From contig OY970300.1 of assembly GCA_963716245.1 (NCBI GenBank), positions 992,001 to 1,056,000 of the forward strand: 64,000 nucleotides of DNA, read 5' to 3'. Source of the stretch: VRUE01 sp963716245. GTDB taxonomy: Bacteria > Actinomycetota > Thermoleophilia > Solirubrobacterales > 70-9. The position numbers and the translations under genes were made by a program. Of this stretch, positions 16,767 to 24,975 are shown piece after piece (position 1 is the stretch's first letter; the number at the start of each line of letters is the position of its first letter). The notes under the pieces are model-generated. The model made no database searches and was not told where the DNA came from. It saw only the letters and a list, made by a program, of their open reading frames with translations.

Positions 16767-17024
16767 ATGCTAGGCTGGCGATGTAAGACAAAAAGTGCCC
16801 CCGCGCTGGTGGAACAGCCGGGGGCGTGGCTCGCCTCACTCCTGATCGACGTTGGGGTCAATGCCAAGGCGATTCAGGAGTTCATGGGTCACGCGACCAT
16901 CGAGGAAACCCTCTCCCGTTACGGACACCTGATGCCCGGTGCTCGCGACCAGGCGCGTGAGTTGGTTGACACCTATCTCGGCGCGGCTATGGGTGAGCCC
17001 GCTGATGCCGCACTCGCTGCGTAG
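16767..17024 (+). pseudogene. C-terminal remnant of a tyrosine recombinase (integrase)
   Basis: Only about 60 residues align: 'SLLIDVGVNAKAIQEFMGHATIEETLSRYGHL', the end of a phage-type integrase with the GH-x-TIxxT helix and the nucleophilic Tyr in 'RYGHL'. The two upstream Arg/Lys catalytic boxes and the whole N-terminal and core-binding region are missing, and the first 20 residues do not look like integrase. It lies between the two att copies, so it is probably what is left of the element's own integrase. Confidence 0.75.
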
Positions 17025-17039
17025 TGGTGTCGCTCTTTC

Positions 17040-17285
17040 CTACAGCCACCCGAAATGCTCCTTGTGATTGCGCTCCAACTCCTGCAAGAGAGTGTCTACA
17101 AGCTCCTGGCGGTTGTTGTGCGGCATCGTGTTCCGGGTGCCGTTGTGATCCTGAAGGAAATAGGCCCCGTCGCCGTTAACGCGAATCGTGATGTCGACCG
17201 CGAAGCCACTGAGATCTCCACCGCCACGCTTCTTCTTCGTTCGACGATCGACTCGGTACGGCACTTCGCCCTTGAACTTCGTCAT
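17040..17285 (-). CDS. Hypothetical small protein
   Basis: 81 residues from ATG 17285 with 'TGGAGGTAGATCC' upstream, a good ribosome binding site. It is strongly basic at the N-terminus ('VDRRTKKKRGGGD'), then 'DITIRVNGDGAYFLQDH' and a helical C-terminus 'RQELVDTLLQELERNHKEHF'. Not recognised. It is the only minus-strand gene in the relict element and converges on the integrase remnant. Confidence 0.5.
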   Translation of the reverse strand: MTKFKGEVPYRVDRRTKKKRGGGDLSGFAVDITIRVNGDGAYFLQDHNGTRNTMPHNNRQELVDTLLQELERNHKEHFGWL

Positions 17286-17382
17286 GGATCTACCTCCATC
17301 TTCAGCCGGGCTCTAGCTCCCAGGCTGGTTGGGCACTGTGGTCTCTCATAGAGATTAACCACGTCGGGTCTGCTTGCTGGCG

Positions 17383-17405
17383 GACTGGCGCATGAACTGG
17401 CGCAT
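17383..17405. repeat. Two 11-bp repeats, candidate integrase arm sites (right)
   Basis: GACTGGCGCAT (17383-17393) and AACTGGCGCAT (17395-17405) are in direct orientation, about 58 bp inside the right att copy. They match the tandem pair at 15028-15049. The placement of both pairs between the att copies fits P and P' arms of one integrated unit. Confidence 0.5.
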
Positions 17406-17447
17406 GGGCGAGGTTGGCAGCTCGCTCTGCTCCGTGCCGAAAAGATG

Positions 17448-17470
17448 AAAACCCCCGGCTAGCGGGGGCT
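17448..17470 (-). terminator. Rho-independent terminator behind the tRNA-Leu fragment
   Basis: On the minus strand, CCCCC, a six-base GCTAGC turn and GGGGG are followed by TTTT, directly after the tRNA 3' end. It would be the natural terminator of the tRNA-Leu gene, carried with this copy. In the left copy only its beginning is kept. Confidence 0.55.
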
Positions 17471-17529
17471 TTCGATGCGGCTGAATGGAGTCGAACCATC
17501 ACGCCCCGTTAGGGGCACAAGGCCCTCAA
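17463..17529 (-). repeat. Right att copy: 3' half of tRNA-Leu(GAG)
   Basis: This is the same tRNA 3' half as at 14868-14934 (65/67 identical), again truncated at the anticodon loop. It marks the junction between the relict 2.6-kb element and the DNA to its right, which carries the transfer module. No 5' tRNA half adjoins it. Confidence 0.8.
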
Positions 17530-17546
17530 AAAAATGGTTTGAGGGC
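17522..17546. other. Palindromic recombination core at the right att copy
   Basis: GCCCTCAAA (17522-17530) and TTTGAGGGC (17538-17546) are perfect 9-bp inverted arms around seven bases (17531-17537). One arm is the anticodon-loop end of the tRNA fragment. Two inverted core-binding arms around a 7-bp overlap are the classic tyrosine-recombinase crossover layout. A second small palindrome, CTCAGGT/ACCTGAG, lies at 17569-17583. Confidence 0.55.
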
Positions 17547-17675
17547 GTTTAAGGTGATGTACGACTCTCTCAGGTCACCTGAGGTGCTCTGAGGTTACGT
17601 AGGTTACTGATCTGGAGGTCCGCAAAAAGGTCCGCGGGTCTCTAGCGCTTGGTTGACGCGACCTACGATCGAATT

Positions 17676-18155
17676 ATGGAGGATCCGATCGATATCAGCC
17701 GGCGAATTGATCGCCTTGTGAAGCGGGTCCAGCGGCGCGACGACTACGGCAGGTTGCTTGCCAGAGGAGACGTGATTCATCGCGCTGAGGAGATCGACGA
17801 TCCGGAGGCATGGCGTGCAGAGATCAAGCGCCAAGCGCGTGCTGATCGCATCAAGGTGCGGACGGGGAAGGCCGGCAGCAAGGTATGGGCGGTCCTTCAC
17901 GGGCCGGTGCCCGAGGCCCAGATGGCGGAGGCAGAGCGCTTTTTTCATCTCTGGGAGGAGCTCGAGCTACGCGCCGAACGTCTGGGACACTCGCCGAAGG
18001 TCAAGCTCAGCGACGGGGGAGAGGCGTTGTTCGGCTGTGAGCGATGCGACGCGGAAGGCTATGCCCATGCAGCCTCGGAGCCGCTTGTCGGCGGAGCTCT
18101 TTTCGAGGAGGACTGCCCTCACGGTGAGCCATCCGGTACACCCAACGCCGCATAG
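17676..18155 (+). CDS. Hypothetical protein
   Basis: 159 residues from ATG 17676; the frame also opens at TTG 17649. It is charged and helical, with 'SRRIDRLVKRVQRRDDYGRLL' at the N-terminus, a central 'KVRTGKAGSKVWAVL' and a C-terminal 'FGCERCDAEGYAH' that includes a CxxC. Not recognised. It is the first gene to the right of the att junction, so it may belong to the larger element's end. Confidence 0.5.
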   Translation: MEDPIDISRRIDRLVKRVQRRDDYGRLLARGDVIHRAEEIDDPEAWRAEIKRQARADRIKVRTGKAGSKVWAVLHGPVPEAQMAEAERFFHLWEELELRAERLGHSPKVKLSDGGEALFGCERCDAEGYAHAASEPLVGGALFEEDCPHGEPSGTPNAA

Positions 18156-18344
18156 CTCACCTCGTGGTGGTGCAGCCCTAGCGAGCTTGACCTGAAGATA
18201 GGACTCCCTCGCGCGGTAAAAAGGCCATGCCAAAGATCGAGCCCCGCTATAGGACGAAGACCCGCTTCTCAGCGGTTTTCGGGCTCAAGGCTAGAGGTCG
18301 ACCTCGCGGATCTAGGACTCGGTCTCGGCGGCATGTCGCTCTCG

Positions 18345-18713
18345 TTATGGGCCGTCGGCACGTCCGTAGCGGTCGAAGATCCTCACTACGTCGTCGAGCT
18401 CGGGCGTAGAGACCTCGACCACAACCGCGTCCTCGATCGCCTCAATCGTATGCACCTGTCCGGGCTCGCTACGCCACGCTGCGCCAGCCGCCAACTCGGT
18501 CGTCACGAGCGAATCAGCGCTTTGCCCCTGGCTTAGCCGCAGGCGCCCCGAGAGCAGGTAGGACGTCTCGTCCTTCTCCTCGTGGTATTGGACGGAGAGG
18601 CGCTGCCCAGCTCGAACGTGAAGTAGCTTGCCGGCGTAGCGATCGGTCTGCGCGAACCACAGCTCGTGCCCCCAGGGCTTGTCCACACGATGCGGCAGTT
18701 CCCCATCCTGCAT
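18345..18713 (-). CDS. Cupin-domain protein (sugar-phosphate isomerase-like)
   Basis: 122 residues from ATG 18713. 'VDKPWGHELWFAQTDRYAGKLLHVRAGQRLSVQYH' and 'SYLLSGRLRL', then 'PGQVHTIEA', match the cupin of type II mannose-6-phosphate isomerases and related nucleotide-sugar enzymes. Metal-binding His and Glu are present ('QYHEEKDE', 'VHTIE'). The reading frame continues upstream to 18950, but that part does not look like cupin sequence. Likely role: binding or isomerising a phosphosugar; the true substrate is unknown. It is isolated and opposite in strand to its neighbours. Confidence 0.7.
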   Translation of the reverse strand: MQDGELPHRVDKPWGHELWFAQTDRYAGKLLHVRAGQRLSVQYHEEKDETSYLLSGRLRLSQGQSADSLVTTELAAGAAWRSEPGQVHTIEAIEDAVVVEVSTPELDDVVRIFDRYGRADGP

Positions 18714-19115
18714 CCGCAGAGTCTGTCCGATCTGTCGCCGCTTCGCAGTTACGGCGCGCAATTCGAGTGCACCTATGCAGGCACACGGAGTCGCTCGGCC
18801 ACAAGCTGGGTGACTAGGCCAGGCTTTACATAACTCTGGTTGGCGTGAAGACAGATGTGGTGTGTCGGCTGACAATTCCATGCGTGTTAGCGCCAAATCT
18901 TTAGCGAAATCACCGATGACCAACGAATGTTTGATCGTGGAAATCAGCACATTCCGGCATTCTCAGTTGTTGCAGGACATGTTCAGAGATCGGATCGATC
19001 CCGTTTCTGACTCCAGGGGGTGGCGCAGAGAGCGCCTCATCCGTGAAGGAGGAGAGGGCCGCGCAACACGGCCCACAGAAATCCGAATCGAACATCAGAT
19101 GTAAGGAGATGAGGT
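18714..19115. other. 402-bp intergenic region, nothing firm seen
   Basis: Lower in GC than its surroundings and without a credible gene; an 80-residue open frame at 18862-19104 has no coding signature. Only a ribosome binding site (GTAAGGAGATGAGGT) before 19116 is clear. It presumably holds divergent promoters for the cupin gene and the secreted-protein gene, but I cannot point to one. Confidence 0.5.
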
Positions 19116-21563
19116 ATGTCCTCTCGACTGCGCCAGTCGGCCAATCGGCCGGCTTTCATAGCCCTATGCCTTTTCTATGCCTGTATGGCGGTCGCTGTCT
19201 TCTGTGTGGGCACCGCCCGTGCTGGCGACTACAAGATGGTGCTCTGTGCCGGGAACAACGGCTCCAACAGTTTCGCCACGGCGACCAACACGACGAGCCC
19301 GCAGAACCCCGGCGGGATCTTCAGCTTCGAGAACTACTGCGGCCCGGCGCCAGATCCAGCAGGCAGCAACGCCTTCCTGCGCATCGCCGAGAACCAGTCT
19401 GGGGGTAACGCCGGGGTAAATGCCTACGGCAGCATCTCTTGGACCGTCCCGCCGTGGGTGGCGATCATCGCTGGCGGCGGCTACACGCGGATGCCTAATG
19501 CCTTCAACGATGGTTGGCGTGGCCGCTTCTGGGCTGAAGGCTGGGACGGAAGCACGAACAACATCCTGATGCAGGGTTCCGGAGTGGCTAACGGGAGCCT
19601 GGGCGGGATCGGCTGGTCCCCTTGCTCGACGTTCTGCTCCCACCTGTGGCCCTTCGGCGGCTATGGCGACTACCGCCGCTTCGTCTTCGAGATGACGTGC
19701 GTCCGTCCGGCGGGTTGCGATCGAGCCAACTTCAACGCGGTCGACGCCAACACGATGGTGCTGATCCTGGCCGATCGCCAGAACGCCTCGGCCTCTTTCG
19801 TCGGCTCGCCGACCGTCAACGGAAGCTGGGTGCGCGGCTATCAGGCCCTCTCCTGGTTCGAATCCGACCAGGGATCCGGTCTGCGCTTCTCCCGATTGAA
19901 GGTCGACAACGCGACCCTCGGCGATGGCACGATCGACTACCAGGCGAACGGCGGCTGCAATACCGGGTACTCCGACTACAACCACGAGTTTGCCCGCGTC
20001 TTTCAGCCCTGCACGCTAGGTCCGTACCAGCGTTGGTACGGCCTCGAAACGAAGAACTTTTCCGACGGACAGCATGAGCTTGCGATCTGCCTGCAGGACT
20101 ACGGGCAGTACCAGCATCTGACGGGGGCCGCCTCGGAGTCGTGCGACCGTCGCACGATCCGAACGGACAACACCGCGCCCGGGAAGCCCGCGGAATTGCG
20201 GGTCACCAGCGCCAACCCGGCGCGCTACCTCGATCACTTCGGCACTGCGTACTCGCTACCGCCCAACCAGGGCAGCCCTGTCACGAAGGTCCACTATGAC
20301 GTCGTCGATGCAGCCGGCAAAGTTGTGATGTCGGAGAAAGTCCTCTCGGCAACGAATCCCACGGCAGTTCCCGACATCCAAGGGCCTCCGAAGGCAGCGG
20401 AGCTCTATCTGCGAGTCTGGCTCGAGGATCAGGTCGGTCTCGTCGGGCAGCCGGCTGTCGCGCCAGTCCCCCGCGACACGACGCCCCCGGCGGCCCCCCA
20501 GGAGCTTTCGGTCACGGCGCCGACCACGAGCCGAGCTGCTCAGGGCTTTGACGTTCGCTGGCGAAACGTGGTTGACGCTGGCTCGCCGATTGACAAGGTC
20601 CACTACCAGCTCCTGAACCCGTCTGGGGGCCTTGCTGTTCAGACGCAGACGATCGACGGGGCCAACGTCGAGAAGATTCAGGATCTCGAAACGCCTCAGC
20701 AGCGAGGGAAATACACCCTGAAGCTCTGGCTCGAGGATGCCGAGGGCAATGTCGGCGTCCCGACTACGGCGCCACTGGCCTACGAATGTGTGAGGTCAGA
20801 TGTCTCCGGCGGAACCGGAGTGACTAGCGGACTAGGCGAAAAAGGCGCCGCCGAGGAGATCGTCGACCAAGGTGACGGATCCACGCTCCGCGGACGACTT
20901 ACTGATGCTGGAGGCGGCGGTGTCGCCGACGCGCCGCTGTGCGTGTTCAGCCGGGTGGTCACGAAGGATTCGCGTGACTTCCTCGGCGTCGCGGTGACCG
21001 GATCTGACGGCGACTACCAGTTTGCGATTCCGGCTGGGGCATCTCGGGAAGTCGGCGTGGCCTATCGCTCGGGGTCCCGCGAAGTGTCCAGTCACGCGTC
21101 GCTCAAGACGATCGTCCACCCGACCTTCAAGGTCTACAAGAAGGTCGTCCGCAACAAATCCAGCGCCAAATTCCTCGGGAGCATCCCGGGGCCCGACAAC
21201 AACGACGTCCTGGTGGTGCTGCAGGTCAAACGCGGCAAGGGATGGCTGGCCTTTCGCCGCTACCGCACCCGCGAGGGCGGACTGTTCACCGTCCCGTACA
21301 AGTTCAACAAGACGAATGTCGCGACCAAGTACCTGATGCGGGTTCAGGTGCGGGAGCAAAGCGGCTACCCCTACAAGCAGGGCAACTCCGACAATTTGAC
21401 GTTGATCGTCTTGCCGAAAGCTGCTCGTCAGCGAGGCGATGGCCGCCGAGGTCGACAGGCCCAGCAGCGTCGACCGGGATCGGCGAGCAATAGCCAGCAG
21501 CGCAGGCGTGGGTCGGCTTCTTCTGGGGGCCGACTGCGCCCGGCGGTTGGGGGTCGCCGCTGA
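19116..21563 (+). CDS. Large secreted multidomain protein, candidate surface factor of the transfer module
   Basis: 815 residues from ATG 19116 behind AAGGAG. A signal peptide ends at about 'VGTARA' (residue 36). Residues about 40-350 form a cysteine- and aromatic-rich lectin-like or beta-sandwich region ('SFENYCGPAPDPAGSNAFLRI'). Two fibronectin-like repeats follow ('DNTAPGKPAELRVT' and 'DTTPPAAPQELSVT', each with a later 'LWLEDxxGxVG' motif), then a carboxypeptidase-regulatory-like segment ('LRGRLTDAGGGG', 'TGSDGDYQF'), and finally a basic Gln/Arg/Ser-rich tail. Function unknown. It is immediately followed by the sigma-factor gene, one base apart. Confidence 0.7.
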   Translation: MSSRLRQSANRPAFIALCLFYACMAVAVFCVGTARAGDYKMVLCAGNNGSNSFATATNTTSPQNPGGIFSFENYCGPAPDPAGSNAFLRIAENQSGGNAGVNAYGSISWTVPPWVAIIAGGGYTRMPNAFNDGWRGRFWAEGWDGSTNNILMQGSGVANGSLGGIGWSPCSTFCSHLWPFGGYGDYRRFVFEMTCVRPAGCDRANFNAVDANTMVLILADRQNASASFVGSPTVNGSWVRGYQALSWFESDQGSGLRFSRLKVDNATLGDGTIDYQANGGCNTGYSDYNHEFARVFQPCTLGPYQRWYGLETKNFSDGQHELAICLQDYGQYQHLTGAASESCDRRTIRTDNTAPGKPAELRVTSANPARYLDHFGTAYSLPPNQGSPVTKVHYDVVDAAGKVVMSEKVLSATNPTAVPDIQGPPKAAELYLRVWLEDQVGLVGQPAVAPVPRDTTPPAAPQELSVTAPTTSRAAQGFDVRWRNVVDAGSPIDKVHYQLLNPSGGLAVQTQTIDGANVEKIQDLETPQQRGKYTLKLWLEDAEGNVGVPTTAPLAYECVRSDVSGGTGVTSGLGEKGAAEEIVDQGDGSTLRGRLTDAGGGGVADAPLCVFSRVVTKDSRDFLGVAVTGSDGDYQFAIPAGASREVGVAYRSGSREVSSHASLKTIVHPTFKVYKKVVRNKSSAKFLGSIPGPDNNDVLVVLQVKRGKGWLAFRRYRTREGGLFTVPYKFNKTNVATKYLMRVQVREQSGYPYKQGNSDNLTLIVLPKAARQRGDGRRGRQAQQRRPGSASNSQQRRRGSASSGGRLRPAVGGRR

Positions 21564-21564
21564 A

Positions 21565-23016
21565 ATGGCAGCTGACCCGCGACAAGGGCTGAGCACTCCG
21601 GCCAAGGGCCGGAAGCTCAGCCCCACGGCGTCGAGCTTTTACGCGAGCGTCTTCAGCTCGGCGAGGAACGGGAGTCTCGCCGAGCTTCGCCGCGGTGGCT
21701 GTAGCGAGGAGGAGGCAGAGGAGTTCTTCCAGACTGCCTTTGAGCGGGTGATGGAGACCGTCGATCCCATCGCCCGGAAATTCTCCGCACCCCAGATGGT
21801 CAACTTCATCAAGCGCGCGGCATGGCGCTGCATGATTGACGAACGTCGACGGCGCGGCCAGCGACCCGAAATTGAGCTCGGCACGATTCGCTCTCTCAGT
21901 GACACGAGCGCGGAGAGTCCCGATGAGGTCGCCGAGGAGCGTGAGGCGATCGCGATCGGCCGCGAGGCTCTGCAGATGCTTTCCGAGCGCGATCGGCTGA
22001 TCTTCCGCCAGCGCCACCAGATGAACCTGAGTCCGGAGGAGATCCTGCAGAACATGCCCGGACTCAGCCTGCGGACGTATCGCAAGATCATCCAGCGGGC
22101 CAATACGCGGGTACTCGACGCCTTCGAACGGATTGAGGGCGGTGCACGATGCGAGGAGATGGAAGGAAGCCTCTTGCGGCGCTTTGTGGCGGACGAAAGC
22201 CCGGAGGCAGAGCAGCTTGAGGTGAGCGCCCATCTTGCCCACTGCCGTGCATGTCGGCATGCCCAGGCGCGGATGCGCGGCTACCTCTTCGACATCGCCA
22301 GCGTCTTCGTCGCGTCGTCGTCGTTGGAGGGCTCGAGGCGGCTCGGTGCGCTGGGCGATATCCCAGCCCGGATTGCGGACGTTGCCTCCAGCGGGGCCCA
22401 GGGTCTGGGTGAGGCGAGTAGAGCTGCGCGCGAGCGCGTCCGTGAGGTGTTGATCCGAATCTCGGGCGGAGTGCCAGGAGCGGGAGGCGACGCTACGGTC
22501 GGCCAGGCTCTAACCGCAACCTCGGTCAAGGTCGCTTCCGCCTGCGCCGCGGGCGCGGCGACCGCAGCGTGCGTAGCGGCAGGCGTAGTGCCGGGCGTAG
22601 GAGGCCTCGGGCTCTTGAGTCAAGACGACGGCCGCAGCGGGCGACCTCCCGAGCGCGCTGCTCTGACCACGCCCGCCCCCGAGCGGCCAAGCTTGATCGA
22701 CCCTCTGCCCACGGCGAGCCGGGCACCCGAAAAGGGACTGCGACCCAAGCGCTCTAAAAGCGGAGAAGGGGCGACCACGCCCGGTTCGGGTTCATCGCCT
22801 TCCTCTACGAAGCCATCGGAACCAGTGGGAAGCTCGCCTTCGGAAGCAACCGAATCGGGCAGCGTCACCGGCTCGGAGTTTGGAGCCGAGTCGGGCCAGC
22901 CTGTCGCGCCGCCTCCATCCAGCACGCCCCCATCGAGCTCCGGCGGCGGAGGATCCTCGGGTGGACAGGGCGGCATCTCGCAAGGTGGGGGCAGTGGCGA
23001 GTTTGGCGAATTCTGA
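21565..23016 (+). CDS. ECF-type sigma factor fused to a zinc-finger anti-sigma-like, membrane and extracellular tail
   Basis: 483 residues from ATG 21565, one base after the preceding stop. Residues about 25-95 resemble sigma region 2 ('EEFFQTAFERVMETV', 'FIKRAAWRCMIDERRRRG'). Residues about 130-190 resemble region 4 ('ALQMLSERDRLIFRQRH', 'LSLRTYRKIIQRAN'). Next comes an HxxxCxxC zinc finger of anti-sigma type ('HLAHCRACRHAQ', near residue 230), a hydrophobic segment near residues 320-350 ('SACAAGAATAACVAAGVV') and a Ser/Pro/Gly-rich tail of about 130 residues. It probably controls the neighbouring transfer genes and may need proteolysis to be released from the membrane. Confidence 0.75.
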   Translation: MAADPRQGLSTPAKGRKLSPTASSFYASVFSSARNGSLAELRRGGCSEEEAEEFFQTAFERVMETVDPIARKFSAPQMVNFIKRAAWRCMIDERRRRGQRPEIELGTIRSLSDTSAESPDEVAEEREAIAIGREALQMLSERDRLIFRQRHQMNLSPEEILQNMPGLSLRTYRKIIQRANTRVLDAFERIEGGARCEEMEGSLLRRFVADESPEAEQLEVSAHLAHCRACRHAQARMRGYLFDIASVFVASSSLEGSRRLGALGDIPARIADVASSGAQGLGEASRAARERVREVLIRISGGVPGAGGDATVGQALTATSVKVASACAAGAATAACVAAGVVPGVGGLGLLSQDDGRSGRPPERAALTTPAPERPSLIDPLPTASRAPEKGLRPKRSKSGEGATTPGSGSSPSSTKPSEPVGSSPSEATESGSVTGSEFGAESGQPVAPPPSSTPPSSSGGGGSSGGQGGISQGGGSGEFGEF

Positions 23017-23028
23017 CGCCGCTTTCAG

Positions 23029-23047
23029 TGCCCGTTAGTTAGCGGGC
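23029..23047. terminator. Weak hairpin after the sigma-factor gene
   Basis: GCCCG (23030-23034) pairs with CGGGC (23043-23047) just after the stop at 23016. It has no U run, so terminator function is uncertain. The remaining 23048-23278 holds no gene and no promoter I can defend. Confidence 0.25.
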
Positions 23048-23278
23048 CTCTATAGGGCTGTGCAGCTACCCGGCCGGATGGGCCAGGGAGGACGACCCCT
23101 GCCTGAAGCCTGTCCGGCTCGAGCTGAGGGCGGTTCGGGGACGCGGCGGGACGGCGTGCAGACCGAAATGGCCGCAGGGGGTGGCGCGACTCCCCGTTCG
23201 CGCGTGTGAGGGGTGCGCGCTGGTGCATAGGGGCGCTTCGCGCGCGTCACACACCACCGACACGAGGAACGCACCCCG

Positions 23279-23998
23279 ATGGCACAGGACGAATATTTCT
23301 CCTTCGGCGACGAGGATCTAGGCGGCGATTTCGAGGCCTCTGGTCTCGAGGAGGATCACATCCTCGGGGGCCCGGCGGTTGCTCTCGCGGACCCTCCAGA
23401 GAATGCCCTCGACGAGTTCGAGGCCCCTTCGTCCGCCGCGGAGAGGGCCGTGCGCTCCCGAGGCGACTCCGAGCGAGCATCGTCGGAGAAGCGCAGGCCC
23501 TCTCCCCGGCGGACGCACTTCTTGGCTGCGGCTGCGCTCGCCGTTCTCGCTCTCGTGGTCGTCCGCGTAACGATCGCGGCGATCGACACCTCCGGGCCCG
23601 CCGCGCCGACGCAGCACGTTGCCGTCGAATCGGAGAACGCCTCGGACGAAACGGTGCCTGCTGATGCGGAGGCGCTGGCAGCCGCCGAACAGCTGCGCGC
23701 AAGCCGCGAGCGTGCGGCAGAGAGACAGCAGGTTCGCCAGCGTCGGGCAAAGACCAGGAAGCGGGCTCGCAGGAGTAGGGAGCGAGCGGCAAAGCGTGAG
23801 CGGCGAGCCGAGAGGCAGCAGGAGGAGCAGAAGGCCCAAGAAGCCAGCGGAGCCTCGGGGCAGCTTCCGACCGAATACATCCCGCCGGCGCCTGAAGTCG
23901 CGCCGGAAGCGACGCCCGAACCGGAACCGAGTTCGCCGCCGTCTAATAGCGAAGCCGGCCCTCAGGACGGCGCCAGCTCGCCGGAGTTCGGGCTCTAG
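23279..23998 (+). CDS. Single-pass membrane protein with basic coiled coil
   Basis: 239 residues from ATG 23279 behind 'GAGGAACGCACCCCG'. An acidic cytoplasmic N-terminus of about 75 residues leads to one helix (residues about 80-104, 'LAAAALAVLALVVVRVTIAAI'). Beyond it is a long Arg/Gln/Glu coiled coil ('RERAAERQQVRQRRAKTRKRAR') and a Pro/Glu/Ser tail. No family recognised. It is the first gene of a tight run with the TcpC-like gene (the next start abuts this stop), so it is probably a structural part of the transfer apparatus. Confidence 0.65.
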   Translation: MAQDEYFSFGDEDLGGDFEASGLEEDHILGGPAVALADPPENALDEFEAPSSAAERAVRSRGDSERASSEKRRPSPRRTHFLAAAALAVLALVVVRVTIAAIDTSGPAAPTQHVAVESENASDETVPADAEALAAAEQLRASRERAAERQQVRQRRAKTRKRARRSRERAAKRERRAERQQEEQKAQEASGASGQLPTEYIPPAPEVAPEATPEPEPSSPPSNSEAGPQDGASSPEFGL

Positions 23999-24916
23999 GT
24001 GGCCGCGATGGAGAAGGCCACGAAATCCGCCTCGTCCGTCCAGACGCGCCTGGCCGGACTGCGATCCTCGGCTCGCTACGGACGCATTCGCGCGCGGGCC
24101 CCCCGCTATGCCTTCCTCGCGTTCGTGGTCCTCATGTGTCTGGCGGGGATCCGTTCGGTGATATCGCCGCCGTCACCGAGCGTCGCCCCGCCGACGTCCG
24201 GTCCGCCTTTGGACTACGCCGAGCAGAGCTACGCGCTCGCCTTCTCCCAGGCCTACCTCACCTTCGACAGCGCTAATCCCGAAGAGCGCGAAGCCGCACT
24301 CGTTCCTTTCGCCTCCTCCGGCTTCGAAATCGGAGCCGGGTTCTCGCCTCCGCAATCCGGATCTCAGCGGGTGCAGTGGGCCAACGTCGCGCAGGTTCAG
24401 CGACCGCTGCTTGGCGGCGTGATCATCACCGTCGCCGCCAAGCTCAGCACCGGTCCGCAGCCGATCTACCTCTCAGTGCCAGTGGATCGCGAGCGGGGTG
24501 GAGCGATCTATCTCGCGGGCTATCCATCGTTCGTCGGACCGCCGCTGAGCACCACTGGCTCGACCGCGGAACAGGGCGGCGAGCCGGTCGACGATCCCGA
24601 AGTCTCATCGCTGGTCAAGCGCGCGCTTGCGAACTATCTGGCAGGCGACGCGGAAAACCTCTCCGCCGACCTGGCTGACGCGGCGACGGTCACTTTGCCC
24701 ACGAACCAGCTGAGCCTCGAGGGGGTGGATCAGCTCGACTGGGTGAAGGGCGGCGGTGGCGGCGCCGTCCTGGCGACGATCAGCACCACCGACGCCCGTG
24801 GTGGCGCCTACACGCTGCGCTACGAGGTTGGCGTAGGGAAGGTCAGCGCAGCTGATCCGCGCTTGGGCCCCGGCTGGCGAGTCACTTACGTCCAGACGAT
24901 CTCCCAGCAGAGCTGA
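23999..24916 (+). CDS. TcpC/VirB8-like conjugal transfer protein
   Basis: 305 residues from GTG 23999, directly after the previous stop. One N-terminal helix (residues about 40-58, 'YAFLAFVVLMCLAGIRSVI') is followed by two NTF2-like halves with 'YALAFSQAYLTFDSANPEERE' and 'VQWANVAQVQRPLLGGVIITVAA', then 'PVDRERGGAIYLAGYPSFV' and a second copy around 'LVKRALANYLAGDAENLS'. This is the TcpC layout of Tn916 Orf13/pCW3, a VirB8-like inner-membrane scaffold. It sits with TcpE and VirB4 genes, as in known Gram-positive transfer modules. Confidence 0.8.
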   Translation: MAAMEKATKSASSVQTRLAGLRSSARYGRIRARAPRYAFLAFVVLMCLAGIRSVISPPSPSVAPPTSGPPLDYAEQSYALAFSQAYLTFDSANPEEREAALVPFASSGFEIGAGFSPPQSGSQRVQWANVAQVQRPLLGGVIITVAAKLSTGPQPIYLSVPVDRERGGAIYLAGYPSFVGPPLSTTGSTAEQGGEPVDDPEVSSLVKRALANYLAGDAENLSADLADAATVTLPTNQLSLEGVDQLDWVKGGGGGAVLATISTTDARGGAYTLRYEVGVGKVSAADPRLGPGWRVTYVQTISQQS

Positions 24917-24975
24917 CCGCGATGTCCGTGGCCGGCCACATCACCCAAACGCACACCTCGAGGAGGGGAATGCCC

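Noticed and set aside
17302..17502. Minus-strand 66-residue frame
   Set aside because: It translates the tRNA-Leu fragment and terminator; not protein-like.
18862..19104. Plus-strand 80-residue frame in the intergenic region
   Set aside because: No binding site and no protein-like pattern.
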